64,000 bases of DNA from Allobranchiibius huperziae (GTDB lineage: Bacteria > Actinomycetota > Actinomycetes > Actinomycetales > Dermatophilaceae): assembly GCF_013410455.1 (NCBI RefSeq), contig NZ_JACCFW010000001.1, forward strand, positions 2,868,929-2,932,928, given 5' to 3'. The first letter of the stretch is position 1, and each line of letters opens with the position of its first letter. A program made the translations under genes and the position numbers. This document shows positions 35,791-44,715 of this stretch, in pieces. The notes under the pieces were generated by a model, which made no database searches, was not told where the DNA came from, and saw only the letters and a list, made by a program, of their open reading frames with translations.

Positions 35791-36239
35791 GCGTCGCCTC
35801 CGCCGCGGATCACCAGCAGAGATGTGGCGGTGGTGGTCAGGTCGCCACCGGTGGTCTTGATCTGCGTCTCCAGGGTCACCATCGAGTGGCCGCCGGCGGC
35901 CCGGACCCGGGCGATCGTGGTCTGCGCGACGACCTCGTCACCGGCGACGAGCGGCCGGTGGTGGGTGAACTTCTGCTCGCCGTGCACCACCCGCGAGTAG
36001 TCGATGTCGGCCTCGGGGTCCAGGATCGCGGCAGCTTCCGCACTCTGGGAGATGCCGATCGCGTACGTCGGGGGCGCGACCACGTCGGCGTATCCCCGGC
36101 GTCCGGCCTCGGCGACGTCGGTGTGGGCGGCATCGCGCGCACCCACCGCGGCGGCGAACTCGGCGATCTTCGCCCGGGAGACGACGTACGGATCGGTCGG
36201 CGGATAGGTGCGACCTTCCACCTGTGGATTCACGGCCAT
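35787..36239 (-). CDS. hadA: MaoC-family dehydratase N-terminal-type protein, HadA-like subunit
   Basis: A 150-residue hot-dog protein of the FAS1_DH/MaoC-N type, the partner that binds the acyl chain while HadB supplies the active site. It shows APPTYAIGISQSAE and VVHGEQKFTHHRPLVAGDEV but lacks the Asp/His catalytic motif of its neighbour. It overlaps hadB by four bases. It follows rpmG on the minus strand after a hairpin at 36331-36377. Confidence 0.87.
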   Translation of the reverse strand: MAVNPQVEGRTYPPTDPYVVSRAKIAEFAAAVGARDAAHTDVAEAGRRGYADVVAPPTYAIGISQSAEAAAILDPEADIDYSRVVHGEQKFTHHRPLVAGDEVVAQTTIARVRAAGGHSMVTLETQIKTTGGDLTTTATSLLVIRGGGDA

Positions 36240-36330
36240 GGCACGCGAGCCTAACCGGCACCCGGCGGGGGCAGAGGCAGGGCGGCCGGGATCCATCCTC
36301 GGCGCCACGTCCGTCAGGGACGGAACGGAC

Positions 36331-36377
36331 GAACCGGCCGCGCCGGGAGCGGTGGACGCTCCCGGCACGGCCGGTTC
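36331..36377 (-). terminator. Strong hairpin between rpmG and hadA
   Basis: Arms 36331-36351 and 36357-36377 pair at 20 of 21 positions (GAACCGGCCG ... CGGCCGGTTC) around a five-base loop. It lies 28 bases past the rpmG stop and 90 bases before hadA, so it probably terminates or attenuates the tRNA-rpmG transcript. No U-tract is visible. Confidence 0.65.
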
Positions 36378-36404
36378 GGTGGTCGTACGGGCTGACCGAA
36401 CGGG

Positions 36405-36575
36405 TCAGCGGGTCTCGCGGTGTGCGGTGTGCTTGCTGCAGCGCGGGCAGAACTTCGCGATCTCCAACCGGTCAGGGTCGTTGCGCTTGTTCTTCTTGGT
36501 GATGTAGTTGCGCTCCTTGCACTCCGTGCACGCCAAGGTGATCTTGGGACGGATGTCTGCGCTCTTGCTAGCCAC
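36405..36575 (-). CDS. rpmG: 50S ribosomal protein L33
   Basis: A 56-residue protein read from the minus strand, starting with GTG at 36575 ([19 protein letters not shown]) and ending HRETR. It carries two CxxC pairs (C16, C19, C43, C46) and is therefore the zinc-binding C+ form. It stands after tRNA-Thr and tRNA-Met and before hadA-hadB-murB, the standard actinobacterial order. Confidence 0.95.
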   Translation of the reverse strand: MASKSADIRPKITLACTECKERNYITKKNKRNDPDRLEIAKFCPRCSKHTAHRETR

Positions 36576-36625
36576 TGGGCTACCTGCCTTCGGGTGATAC
36601 CGGTTTTACTCAAGGACGATTCTCG

Positions 36626-36699
36626 TAGCGGGAGCGGGGCTCGATCCCGCGACCTCACGATTATGAGTCGTGCGCTCTAACCAGCTGAGCTACCCCGCC
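36626..36699 (-). tRNA. tRNA-Met (CAT anticodon)
   Basis: A 74-base cloverleaf with acceptor GGCGGGG against TCCCGCT (two G-U pairs), D-arm GCTCAGCTGGTTAGAGC, anticodon loop CTCATAA, T-loop ATCGAGC and discriminator A. It lacks the unpaired 1-72 and three G-C pairs diagnostic of initiators, so it reads as elongator tRNA-Met. CCA is not encoded. Confidence 0.95.
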
Positions 36700-36748
36700 A
36701 GGTGGAACAGTCGCATCGGGAAAAATCTTCCCGATGCAGGCGTTACCG

Positions 36749-36821
36749 AGCCCCCAAACGGAATCGAACCGTTGACCTTCTCCTTACCATGGAGACGCTC
36801 TACCGACTGAGCTATAGGGGC
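36749..36821 (-). tRNA. tRNA-Thr (GGT anticodon)
   Basis: A 73-base cloverleaf: acceptor GCCCCTA pairs with TGGGGGC, D-arm GCTCAGTCGGTAGAGC, anticodon loop ATGGTAA with GGT, T-loop TTCGATT, discriminator T. CCA is not encoded. It heads the tRNA-Met/rpmG group. Confidence 0.96.
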
Positions 36822-36917
36822 CTGCGCGACCTTGGGACGGATCCGACCGACGTGAGTCCACGTGGTCGCCCACCGTCCCGGCAGCGCAGCGAAGAGGCTA
36901 CCTCAGAGCCGCTTCGA

Positions 36918-37790
36918 TCATGAAATCGTGCTCGGCGCCTGCGCCCTGATCGATCCGGTCATGTGCACCGTGCCCTTGCGGGCATTCGTCAGCGCCAGAT
37001 CCCATGACGAGTCTCGTTGTTGTGCAACGAAGTTCACGGAAGACGGGATCAGGATGGGTTTCTTGAACTCCACCGTGTAGGTGAATCCGTCGGGCAGGCG
37101 GTTGGCCAGAGCCGCGAGCGCGTGCGACGCACTCCACATCCCGTGCGCGATGGTCGTGGGGAAGCCCAGCGCCTTGGCACCCAGCGGGTGCAGGTGAATG
37201 GGGTTCACGTCGCCGGCCACCGCGGCGTACCGGCGTCCGATGTCTCCCGGCACCCGCCACAGCGCCCCGGCCACCGTCGGCAGCTGAGGGTCGACGCTGC
37301 GCAGGGGGGCAGTGCCCGCCACCTTCTGGCCGCGGAAGAGATAGGTGCTGACCTCCTGCCAGACCGTCTCACCGGCCACCGACACCTCGGCGACCAGGTC
37401 GACCTGTGCGCCGCGGAAATGCGGGCGCACGTCGGTCGCCCTGACCTCGATGTCCAGGAGCTCACCGGCCAGGACCGGACGGTGCTGGACGATCGTGTTG
37501 GTCAGGTGCACGCTGCCGACGAGCGGGAACGGGAACGCCGCGTCGGCCATCACCCGGGTCTGCAGGGGGAATACCAGCACGTGGATGTACGTCGCGGGCA
37601 GGGTGTCGCGGAGGGCGAACCCGCACACGTCGTCGTACGCCGCGAGCTGGTCGCGATCGACCGACGCGCCGAGCTGCCGCACGACCAGGTCCGGAAGCTC
37701 GCGGCCCTTGCGGAACGGGGCCCGGACCACGGCCTGGGCGAACAGCGGCCCGAGCGAGGGCGCCGAGGACAACTCCACGGTGCGTGTCAC
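36918..37790 (-). CDS. htdX: MaoC-family 3-hydroxyacyl-thioester dehydratase (HtdX-like)
   Basis: A 290-residue double-hot-dog-type dehydratase. The C-terminal half holds the hydratase-2 motif AAVAGDVNPIHLHPLGAKAL followed by IAHGMWSASHAL. The N-terminal half is the degenerate hot dog (PATYIHVLVFPLQTRVM). It starts with GTG one base past the fabG4 stop (TGAGGTG). Size, domain order and position next to a 454-residue FabG4 and FadA2 match the mycobacterial htdX-fabG4 pair, so it probably dehydrates R-3-hydroxyacyl thioesters made by FabG4. Confidence 0.86.
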   Translation of the reverse strand: MTRTVELSSAPSLGPLFAQAVVRAPFRKGRELPDLVVRQLGASVDRDQLAAYDDVCGFALRDTLPATYIHVLVFPLQTRVMADAAFPFPLVGSVHLTNTIVQHRPVLAGELLDIEVRATDVRPHFRGAQVDLVAEVSVAGETVWQEVSTYLFRGQKVAGTAPLRSVDPQLPTVAGALWRVPGDIGRRYAAVAGDVNPIHLHPLGAKALGFPTTIAHGMWSASHALAALANRLPDGFTYTVEFKKPILIPSSVNFVAQQRDSSWDLALTNARKGTVHMTGSIRAQAPSTIS

Positions 37791-37791
37791 C

Positions 37792-39156
37792 TCAGGCCCC
37801 CAGCTGACTCTGACCGCAGACGCGCAGGACCTGGCCGGTGACGCCGGCGGACCCGGGCTCGGCGAAGAACGCGATGGCCTCGGCCACGTCGACCGGCTGC
37901 CCGCCCTGCAGCAGCGAGTTGAGCCGCCGTCCGACCTCCCGCGTCGCGATCGGGATCCGCGCTGTCATCTCGGTCTCGATGAACCCGGGGGCCACCGCGT
38001 TGACCGTGATGTGCCGGTCCGCGAGCTCCTGCGACAGCTCGCGCACCATGCCGATCACACCGGCCTTGGACGCCGCGTAGTTGGACTGGCCGCGGTTGCC
38101 GCCGATCCCGCTGATCGAGGCGACGCTGACGATGCGGCCGCCGTCGCGCAGGCCACCGGCGGTGGCCGGGTCGAGCAGCACTTTGTTCATCCGGAACTGA
38201 CTGCGCAGGTTGACGTCGAGCACGCTGCCCCACCGGCCCTCGTCGGTGTTGACGAAGAGCTTGTCGCGGGTGATGCCGGCGTTGTGCACGATCACGTCGA
38301 GGTGGCCGGACAGCCGGCTGACCGCGGCGGCGATCCGCTCGCCCGCGTCGGGCGCCGTGACGTCCAGTTGCAGTGCGGTCCCGCCGATCTCGTTGGCCAC
38401 CGCGGCCAGCGAATCGCCTGCCGCCGGGATGTCGACGGCGATGACCTCGGCGCCGGCCCGGGCGAACACCCGGGCGATCTGCGCACCGATGCCGCGCGCG
38501 GCACCGGTGATGACGGCCACCTGGCCGCGCAGCGGCGCGTGCACGTCCTCGGGCTGCTGCACCGGTGCCTCGAGCACGCGGATCGGCTGGCCCGAGACGT
38601 AGGCCGAGCGGCTGGACAACAGGAAGCGCAGCGGGGCCTCGAGGACGCCGCGGTCACCGGATGCCTCGCTCGCCACCCAGAGCAGGTTGGCGGTGCCGCC
38701 GGCGCGCATCTCCTTGCCGAGCGAGCGGGTGATGCCCTCCAGCGCCTGCTGCGTGGCGGCTCCTTCGGCATCGTGGACGTCGGCCGGCGGCGTGCCCAGC
38801 ACGACCAGGCGGCCGTTCTTGCCGAGCGCCTTGAGTGCCGGGCCGAGGACGGCGCGCAACTGCTCCAGCTCATCGAGGGTGCGAGCGCCGGAGCCGTCGA
38901 AGACGACGGCCGCCGGCTTGCTGCCGTACTCCGTGTCCGCGGTCGCCTCGACGCGTGCCACGCCGGCGTCGGCCAGGATCGCCTCCACCGCAGCGACGTT
39001 CGGGCCCTCGCCGATGCCGCCCACGGCGACGGAGCCGTCGACCAGCACCTGCCCGGGCTCGTAGCGATGCAGGATCGTGGGGCGGGGCAGCCCGAGCTGC
39101 ACCGCGATCTTCTTGCCGATGCCCTGGTTGACCAGGGTCGTCAGGGTGTCGGTCAT
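37792..39156 (-). CDS. fabG4: 3-oxoacyl reductase, high-molecular-weight FabG4 type
   Basis: A 454-residue protein made of two Rossmann domains. The first (residues 1-200) is a degenerate flavodoxin-like domain. The second is a classical short-chain dehydrogenase with ITGAARGIGAQIARVF, NAG (HNAGITRDK), the catalytic Ser in SVASISG and YxxxK in NYAASKAG, and ends GQVLRVCGQSQLGA. The length equals that of mycobacterial FabG4, which reduces long-chain 3-oxoacyl-CoA using NADH. ATG overlaps the FadA2 stop (ATGA at 39153-39156). Confidence 0.9.
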   Translation of the reverse strand: MTDTLTTLVNQGIGKKIAVQLGLPRPTILHRYEPGQVLVDGSVAVGGIGEGPNVAAVEAILADAGVARVEATADTEYGSKPAAVVFDGSGARTLDELEQLRAVLGPALKALGKNGRLVVLGTPPADVHDAEGAATQQALEGITRSLGKEMRAGGTANLLWVASEASGDRGVLEAPLRFLLSSRSAYVSGQPIRVLEAPVQQPEDVHAPLRGQVAVITGAARGIGAQIARVFARAGAEVIAVDIPAAGDSLAAVANEIGGTALQLDVTAPDAGERIAAAVSRLSGHLDVIVHNAGITRDKLFVNTDEGRWGSVLDVNLRSQFRMNKVLLDPATAGGLRDGGRIVSVASISGIGGNRGQSNYAASKAGVIGMVRELSQELADRHITVNAVAPGFIETEMTARIPIATREVGRRLNSLLQGGQPVDVAEAIAFFAEPGSAGVTGQVLRVCGQSQLGA

Positions 39157-40433
39157 TCCGCTGCCTCCAGGATCGCGACGACGCCGATACCACCGGCGGC
39201 ACAGATGGAGACCAGGCCGCGGCCCGATCCCTTCTCGTGCAGGAGTTTCGAGAGGGTGGCGACGATGCGCGCACCGGTCGCGGCGAACGGGTGTCCTGCC
39301 GCGAGCGAGGATCCGGCGACGTTCAGCTTGGAGCGGTCGATCGCGCCGAGCGGCTCGTCCAGGCCCAGGCGCTCCTTGCAGAACGCCGGGTCCTCCATGG
39401 CCGCGAGGTGGCAGAGCACCGTCGAGGCGAACGCCTCGTGGATCTCGTAGAAGTCGAAGTCCTGCAGCGTCAGGCCGTTGCGCTTCAGGAGACGCGCGAT
39501 CGCGTACGGCGGAGCCATCAGCAGGCCCTCGTCACCGAACACGTAGTCCACAGCGGCGGTCTCGGCGTCCACGAAGCGCGCCAGCGGGGTCAGCTCGTGC
39601 TCCTGGGCCCATTCCCGCGAACCGAGCAGCACCGCGGACGCGCCGTCGGTGAGCGGCGTGGAGTTGCCGGCGGTCATGGTGGCCGCGTCGCCCTTGCCGA
39701 AGACCGGCTTGAGGGTCGCCAGCTTCTCGACCGAGCTGTCCGGCCGCAGGTTCTGGTCGCGGGTGACCCCCAGGTAGGGCGTCACCAGGTCGTCGAAGAA
39801 GCCGCGGTCGTACGCCGCCGCGAGGTGCTGGTGGCTGGCCACCGTGAGCTCGTCCTGCGCCTCCCGGGTGACCCCCCAGGCCTTCGCGGTGATGGCCATG
39901 TGGTCGCCCATCGACAGCCCGGTGCGGGGCTCGCCGTTCTTCGGCTGCTCGGGCGCGAGCTGCGAGGGCCGGATCTTGAGCAGGGCCGAGATCCGCTGCT
40001 TCGGGGTCTTCGCGTAGTTGGCCTTGAGCAGCGTCTTGCGCAGGTCGTCGTTGACCGCGAGCGGGGCGTCGGACGTGGTGTCCGAACCGCCGGCGATCGC
40101 CGAGTCGATCTGACCGAGCGCGATCTTGTTGGCCGTGAGGATGGTGGCCTCCAGGCCGGTCCCGCAGGCCTGCTGCACGTCGTACGCCGGGGTGGCGGGT
40201 GACAGGTGGGAGCCGAGGACGGCCTCGCGGGTCAGGTTGAAGTCGCGCGAATGCTTGATCACGGCACCCGCCGCGACCTCGCCGAGGCGCTCGCCCTGCA
40301 GGTGGTAGCGAGCGACCAGGCCGTCGATCGCAGCCGTCAGCATGTCCTGGTTCGAGGCCTTGAGGTATTTGCTGCCGGACCGGGCGAACGGGATGCGGTT
40401 GCCGCCGAGCACGAACACGTCGCGTGGGCTCAT
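39153..40433 (-). CDS. fadA2: Acetyl-CoA acetyltransferase (thiolase, FadA2-like)
   Basis: The 426-residue thiolase cleaves or condenses 3-oxoacyl-CoA. Motifs: nucleophile Cys in QQACGTGLEA, HEAF (NEAF-type) motif in EIHEAFASTVL, GHPFAATGAR and the terminal Cys in SICAAGGIGV, where the usual CxGGGxG reads CAAGGIG. AGGAG lies eight bases upstream of the ATG at 40433. It heads the fadA2-fabG4-htdX operon and is divergent from a TetR regulator, with a candidate operator between. Confidence 0.9.
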   Translation of the reverse strand: MSPRDVFVLGGNRIPFARSGSKYLKASNQDMLTAAIDGLVARYHLQGERLGEVAAGAVIKHSRDFNLTREAVLGSHLSPATPAYDVQQACGTGLEATILTANKIALGQIDSAIAGGSDTTSDAPLAVNDDLRKTLLKANYAKTPKQRISALLKIRPSQLAPEQPKNGEPRTGLSMGDHMAITAKAWGVTREAQDELTVASHQHLAAAYDRGFFDDLVTPYLGVTRDQNLRPDSSVEKLATLKPVFGKGDAATMTAGNSTPLTDGASAVLLGSREWAQEHELTPLARFVDAETAAVDYVFGDEGLLMAPPYAIARLLKRNGLTLQDFDFYEIHEAFASTVLCHLAAMEDPAFCKERLGLDEPLGAIDRSKLNVAGSSLAAGHPFAATGARIVATLSKLLHEKGSGRGLVSICAAGGIGVVAILEAAE

Positions 40434-40478
40434 CGATTCATCTCCTGCAGGTGAGGGGTCCCCGTCGGCCGGGGAGAA

Positions 40479-40489
40479 GTTACCGGTAC
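40479..40489. promoter_or_regulatory. Candidate TetR operator in the fadA2-TetR intergenic region
   Basis: GTTACCGGTAC is a near-perfect palindrome (one mismatched pair) centred on ACCGGT in the 98 bases between the divergent starts. It is the natural candidate site for the adjacent TetR. Confidence 0.4.
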
Positions 40490-40531
40490 TCAAAGTAGCA
40501 GATACACCGCGTTTCGGATACTCTGCTCTCC

Positions 40532-41206
40532 ATGACCAGATCCCGCACGCACCGTGTCGACGGGCGCGACGCGCGATGGACCGCCCACCGCGAAGAGCGG
40601 CGGGTGCAGTTGACGGAGTCCGCCCTTCGGGCGATCCGCAGGCACGGCGCAGGCGTGGGCATGGACGAGATCGCGGCCGAGGCGGGCACCAGCAAGACCG
40701 TGATCTACCGCCACCTCGGCGACCGACTCGGCCTCTACCTCGCTGTTTGCGCGTCGGTGGACCGGCTGATCCTGGCGGACTTCAGCGCCGCGCTGGACCG
40801 CACCGATGCGGCCCGCCGGCCGTCGTCGGTCGACCCGCGCAGCGTGCTCATCGCCGCCATCGACAGCTACCTGGCACTGGTCGAGAACGACCCCGAGGTC
40901 TACCGCTTCGTGACCCGTCCCCCGCAGGTCCAGGTCCCCCGGGATTCCGACCCGGTGATCGGCCTGTCGGCGAGCATCGCCGAGCGGCTGAGCGACCTAC
41001 TCGCCGCCAATCTTCGCGAAGGGGGACGCGACGAGGCGCTGGCCCCGATTCTGGCCGCCGGACTCGTCGGTTTCGTGCGAGAGTCTGCCGACAGCTGGGT
41101 CACCGACCCGCAACGTGTGCCTCGCGCGGAGATCGTGGAGCAGCTTGCGGAATTCGCCGCAGTCGGCTTGAACGGATTCATCGAGAACCATCAGAGAGAG
41201 TCGTGA
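40532..41206 (+). CDS. TetR-family transcriptional regulator
   Basis: The 224-residue product has a helix-turn-helix at residues about 42-62 (GVGMDEIAAEAGTSKTVIYR then HLGDRLGLY) and an all-helical C-terminal ligand domain. It is divergent from fadA2 and its stop overlaps the next start (TGATG), so it is co-transcribed with an acyl-CoA oxidase-like gene. It probably controls both directions in response to acyl-CoA or a related ligand; that is inference from context. Confidence 0.9.
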   Translation: MTRSRTHRVDGRDARWTAHREERRVQLTESALRAIRRHGAGVGMDEIAAEAGTSKTVIYRHLGDRLGLYLAVCASVDRLILADFSAALDRTDAARRPSSVDPRSVLIAAIDSYLALVENDPEVYRFVTRPPQVQVPRDSDPVIGLSASIAERLSDLLAANLREGGRDEALAPILAAGLVGFVRESADSWVTDPQRVPRAEIVEQLAEFAAVGLNGFIENHQRES

Positions 41207-43236
41207 TGACCACCACCTCCACGTCAGACCCGCAGCCGGACGCCGCCCAGCAGACGCCTTCGAAGGCTCAGGACTCGACCACGGCAGCGTCCAGCCCGTC
41301 GTCGGTCACCCCGACGCCGGGCATCTCACCGGTCGCGGAGCAGCTGCGCCGCACGGTCGACGGTGCGTGGTGGGAGCTGCGCGAACGCGCCCGCACCGAG
41401 CTGGCCCCCGAGGATCTCCTCGGCGAGCCGGGACTGCCCGTCGAGGAGCAGCGCGAGCGGGTGCTGCGCCAGCTGCTGCGGGTCGCGGAGCAGGGCTACG
41501 GCCGGGTGGGCTTCCCCACCGAGTACGGCGGCACCTACAACTACGGCGCATCGTGCGTCCTCTTCGAGATGCAGGCCCTCGGCGACCTCTCACTGCTGGT
41601 GAAGACCGGCGTGCAATTCGGCCTCTTCGGCGGCGCGGTGATGCGCCTGGGCACCGAGCGTCACTTCGCCACGTACCTCGAAGACATCATGACCTGCAAG
41701 CTGCTGGGGTGCTTCGCGATGACCGAAGTGGGCCACGGCAGCAACGTGCAGCGCCTGGAGACCACCGCCGTCTACGACGATGCGACCCAGGAGATCGTCC
41801 TGGACTCCCCCACGGAGTCCTCCGTCAAGACCTACATCGGCAACGCCGCGCGGGACGGGCGGATGGCCGTCGTCTTCGCTCAGCTGCGCACGGCCGAGGG
41901 CGAGCACGGCGTGCACGCCATCCTCGTCCCGATCCGTGACGCCGAGGGCACGCCGCTCCCCGGAGTCACCATCGGCGACAACGGCGACAAGGCCGGCCTG
42001 CCCGGCGTCGACAACGGCACCCTCGCCTTCCACGGCGTACGCGTGCCGAAGGCCAATCTGCTCAACGCCTTCGGCGACATCGACGACAACGGTCGCTACG
42101 TGTCGGACATCGAGAGCTCCAACCGCCGCTTCTTCACCATGCTCGGCACGCTCGTGCGCGGGCGGGTCTGCGTCGGCGGCGGGTCCGGTGCGGCCGCGAA
42201 GAAGGCGCTGGCCATCGCGCTCCGCTACGGCTCGGTCCGCCGCCAGTTCGAGGCGCCCGGTCAGGAGGAGGAGACCGTCGTCCTGGACTACCTGGCGCAC
42301 CAGCGCAAGCTGCTGCCGCGCCTGGCGAAGTCCTATGCGCTCAGCTTCGCGCAGAACTCGGTGACCGAGTTGCTGCAGGAGCTGCACGGGACGCCCCAGG
42401 TCGACGGCCAGGAGCGCGACGAGAACGCCGGCCGCGAACTGGAGACCCGCGTCGCCGGGCTCAAGGCCACCACCACGTGGCATGCCGTCGACACCATTCA
42501 AGTGTGCCGCGAGGCCTGCGGCGGTGCCGGCTACCTGGCCGACAACCAACTCGGTCAGATGCGTGCGGACGTCGACGTCTTCGCGACCTTCGAGGGCGAC
42601 AACACCGTGCTCATGCAGCTGGTCGCCAAGGGACTGCTCACCGAGTTCGCCGAGGTGTGGGGCGGCCTGGCCGGTCCGGAACTGGTGAGCAAGCTGAGCA
42701 AGCAGGTCGCGGGCGGGGTCGTCGAGCGCACCACCGGGCGCGCCGGCATCCAGCGACTGGTCGACCTGGCCAAGGGCCGCGACAACGAGAGCGCGATGGA
42801 CGACCACGGCTGGCAGCTCTCGATGTTCGAGCAGCGCGCCGACCACGCCTTGGAGACGCTTGGCATGCGACTGCGCAAGGCGAACAAGGAGAACGCGTTC
42901 CAGCTCTTCAACAACGCGCAGGACCACGTGCTCTTCGCGGCCCGCACGCACATCGACCGGGTCATCCTCGAGGAGGCGCAGGCGGCGTACACCGAGATGA
43001 CCGGCGGCCCCGCCAAGGAGCTCCTCGGTCGCACCCTCACGCTCTACGCGCTCGACTCGATCGAGCAGGACAAGGCCTGGTTCATCGAGCACGGTCGCCT
43101 CAACACGACCCGCTCACGGCTGGTCACGGCGACCATCAACGAGCTGTGCGGCGAGCTGCGCGGCCACGTGACCGATCTGGTGGACGCGCTCGGCATCCCC
43201 GACGAGCTGATCACCGCACCCATCGCCCAGCGCTGA
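41206..43236 (+). CDS. Acyl-CoA oxidase/dehydrogenase family protein
   Basis: The 676-residue FAD enzyme is longer than ordinary acyl-CoA dehydrogenases (about 380) and matches the acyl-CoA oxidase layout. It has a disordered Ser/Thr/Pro/Gln-rich N-terminus (residues 1-45), then the dehydrogenase core with FAMTEVGHGSNVQ and FHGVRVPKANLLN, and the C-terminal block ADVDVFATFEGDNTV with the catalytic Glu. An extra C-terminal helical domain follows. It introduces a trans-2,3 double bond in acyl-CoA, so together with HtdX, FabG4 and FadA2 a beta-oxidation-like cycle could be formed. Unlike other FadE genes it is longer than 650 residues. Confidence 0.88.
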   Translation: MTTTSTSDPQPDAAQQTPSKAQDSTTAASSPSSVTPTPGISPVAEQLRRTVDGAWWELRERARTELAPEDLLGEPGLPVEEQRERVLRQLLRVAEQGYGRVGFPTEYGGTYNYGASCVLFEMQALGDLSLLVKTGVQFGLFGGAVMRLGTERHFATYLEDIMTCKLLGCFAMTEVGHGSNVQRLETTAVYDDATQEIVLDSPTESSVKTYIGNAARDGRMAVVFAQLRTAEGEHGVHAILVPIRDAEGTPLPGVTIGDNGDKAGLPGVDNGTLAFHGVRVPKANLLNAFGDIDDNGRYVSDIESSNRRFFTMLGTLVRGRVCVGGGSGAAAKKALAIALRYGSVRRQFEAPGQEEETVVLDYLAHQRKLLPRLAKSYALSFAQNSVTELLQELHGTPQVDGQERDENAGRELETRVAGLKATTTWHAVDTIQVCREACGGAGYLADNQLGQMRADVDVFATFEGDNTVLMQLVAKGLLTEFAEVWGGLAGPELVSKLSKQVAGGVVERTTGRAGIQRLVDLAKGRDNESAMDDHGWQLSMFEQRADHALETLGMRLRKANKENAFQLFNNAQDHVLFAARTHIDRVILEEAQAAYTEMTGGPAKELLGRTLTLYALDSIEQDKAWFIEHGRLNTTRSRLVTATINELCGELRGHVTDLVDALGIPDELITAPIAQR

Positions 43237-43257
43237 GGGCCGAGCGGTCGGGGAACG

Positions 43258-44715
43258 TCAGGGGGTCGCAGACGACGCGTCGCCGTCCGGCGCGCTCGTG
43301 ACCTGGTCGATCTGCCGTCCGCCGACCGCGACCGTCAGCAGCAGCCCGACGGCCACCAGGGCGGCGCACACCCACATCGAGGACCGATAGGCGCGGGCCA
43401 CTTCGTGCCCGACCCGGTACTGGTCGCCGCTGAGGCCCACCACCAGGGGCAGCGCGGCGATGGCGAGCAGTCCCGCAGTACGGGACACGGCGTTGTTGAT
43501 GCCACTGGCCAGTCCCGCCTCGTGGTCGGGCGCCGCGGCGAGGACGGTGCCGGTGAGCGGCGCGACCAGCATGCTGAGCCCGAACCCCATCAGCAGGATC
43601 CCGGGCAGCAACTGGGTCAGGTACGTCGGATGGTCGGGCGCCAGCGCCAGCCAGCCGAGGCCCACCGCGAGCAGGGCGCTCCCGGCCATCATCGGCAGCC
43701 GGGCTCCGAACCGGGTCGCCACACCGCCGAACCGGGACGCCAGCACCAACATGATGAGCGAGACGGGCACGGTGGCCGCCCCGGCGGCGAGCGGCGTCCA
43801 CCCACCACTGACCTGCAGGTAGACGGCCAGGAAGAAGAAGCTCCCTGCCAGCGCGGCGTAGACCGCGAGCGTGACCAGGTTGATCACCGTGAAGACCCGG
43901 TCCGCGAAGAGGGAGGGCTGCACCATGGGGTGCTCGGTGCGCCGCTCGACGACCACGAACGCGACGGCGGCGAGCACTCCGACGACCAGCGGCAGGACGG
44001 TGCGCAGCTCGGCACCGTCGTTCGGCCACGCGGTGAGCGTCCAGGTGATCCCCGCGAGCGCGACCGGCGCCAGCACCAGGCCCGGGATGTCGAAATGGGT
44101 GCTGGCCTCGTCGTCCTTGGACTCCGGCGCGGTGCGCAGCAGCCAGAGCACCACCGCCGCCAGGGGCACGTTGATCCAGAACGCGAGGCGCCACTCGATG
44201 CCGACCAGCCAGCCGCCGACGAGGGGCCCGGCCGCGGTCGCGATGCCGAGCATTCCGGTCCAGGCGCCGATGGCCTTCATCCGGTCCTCCTTGCGGAAGG
44301 AGGCCTGCAGCATCGCCAGCGACCCGGGCGTGAGGAGAGCGGCCGCGACCCCCTGGAGCATCCGGGCGCCCACGAGGATCTGGATCGTAGGGCTGAGGGC
44401 GGCGAGCGCCGAGGTGACCGCGAACGCCGCGATGCCGGCGCCGTACACCTTCTTACGGCCGAACCGGTCCCCCAGCGAGCCGCCGACGAGGATCAGCGCG
44501 GCGAGGGTCAGGGTGTAGCCGTTCACCACCCACTGCAGCCCGGCGAGGTCGGCGTGCAGATCGCGCCCGATGCGTGGCAGCGCGACGTTGGCGATGGTCC
44601 CGTCGAGGAAGGCCATGCCCGAACCGAGGATGGTCGTCGCGAGCAGCCGGCGCCCAGCCGGGTCCCCCATCCGCAGCAACGGGCCGTCGTCAGCACGGAC
44701 CGGCGCGGAGGTCAT
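43258..44715 (-). CDS. MFS drug-type exporter (DHA2/EmrB-QacA family)
   Basis: A 485-residue polytopic protein with about 14 hydrophobic helices. It shows the DHA2 start FLDGTIANVALPRIGRDL, the loop motif GGSLGDRFGRKKVYGAG between helices 2 and 3, and LQGVAAALLTPGSLAMLQ. These proteins are proton-driven exporters of small hydrophobic compounds; the substrate is unknown. Its ATG overlaps the stop of a small upstream membrane protein (44712-44715), so the two are coupled. Confidence 0.92.
   Translation of the reverse strand: MTSAPVRADDGPLLRMGDPAGRRLLATTILGSGMAFLDGTIANVALPRIGRDLHADLAGLQWVVNGYTLTLAALILVGGSLGDRFGRKKVYGAGIAAFAVTSALAALSPTIQILVGARMLQGVAAALLTPGSLAMLQASFRKEDRMKAIGAWTGMLGIATAAGPLVGGWLVGIEWRLAFWINVPLAAVVLWLLRTAPESKDDEASTHFDIPGLVLAPVALAGITWTLTAWPNDGAELRTVLPLVVGVLAAVAFVVVERRTEHPMVQPSLFADRVFTVINLVTLAVYAALAGSFFFLAVYLQVSGGWTPLAAGAATVPVSLIMLVLASRFGGVATRFGARLPMMAGSALLAVGLGWLALAPDHPTYLTQLLPGILLMGFGLSMLVAPLTGTVLAAAPDHEAGLASGINNAVSRTAGLLAIAALPLVVGLSGDQYRVGHEVARAYRSSMWVCAALVAVGLLLTVAVGGRQIDQVTSAPDGDASSATP

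Noticed and set aside
40460-40474. Possible hairpin CCCCGTCGGCCGGGG before fadA2
   Set aside because: Only about four base pairs form reliably; too weak to call.
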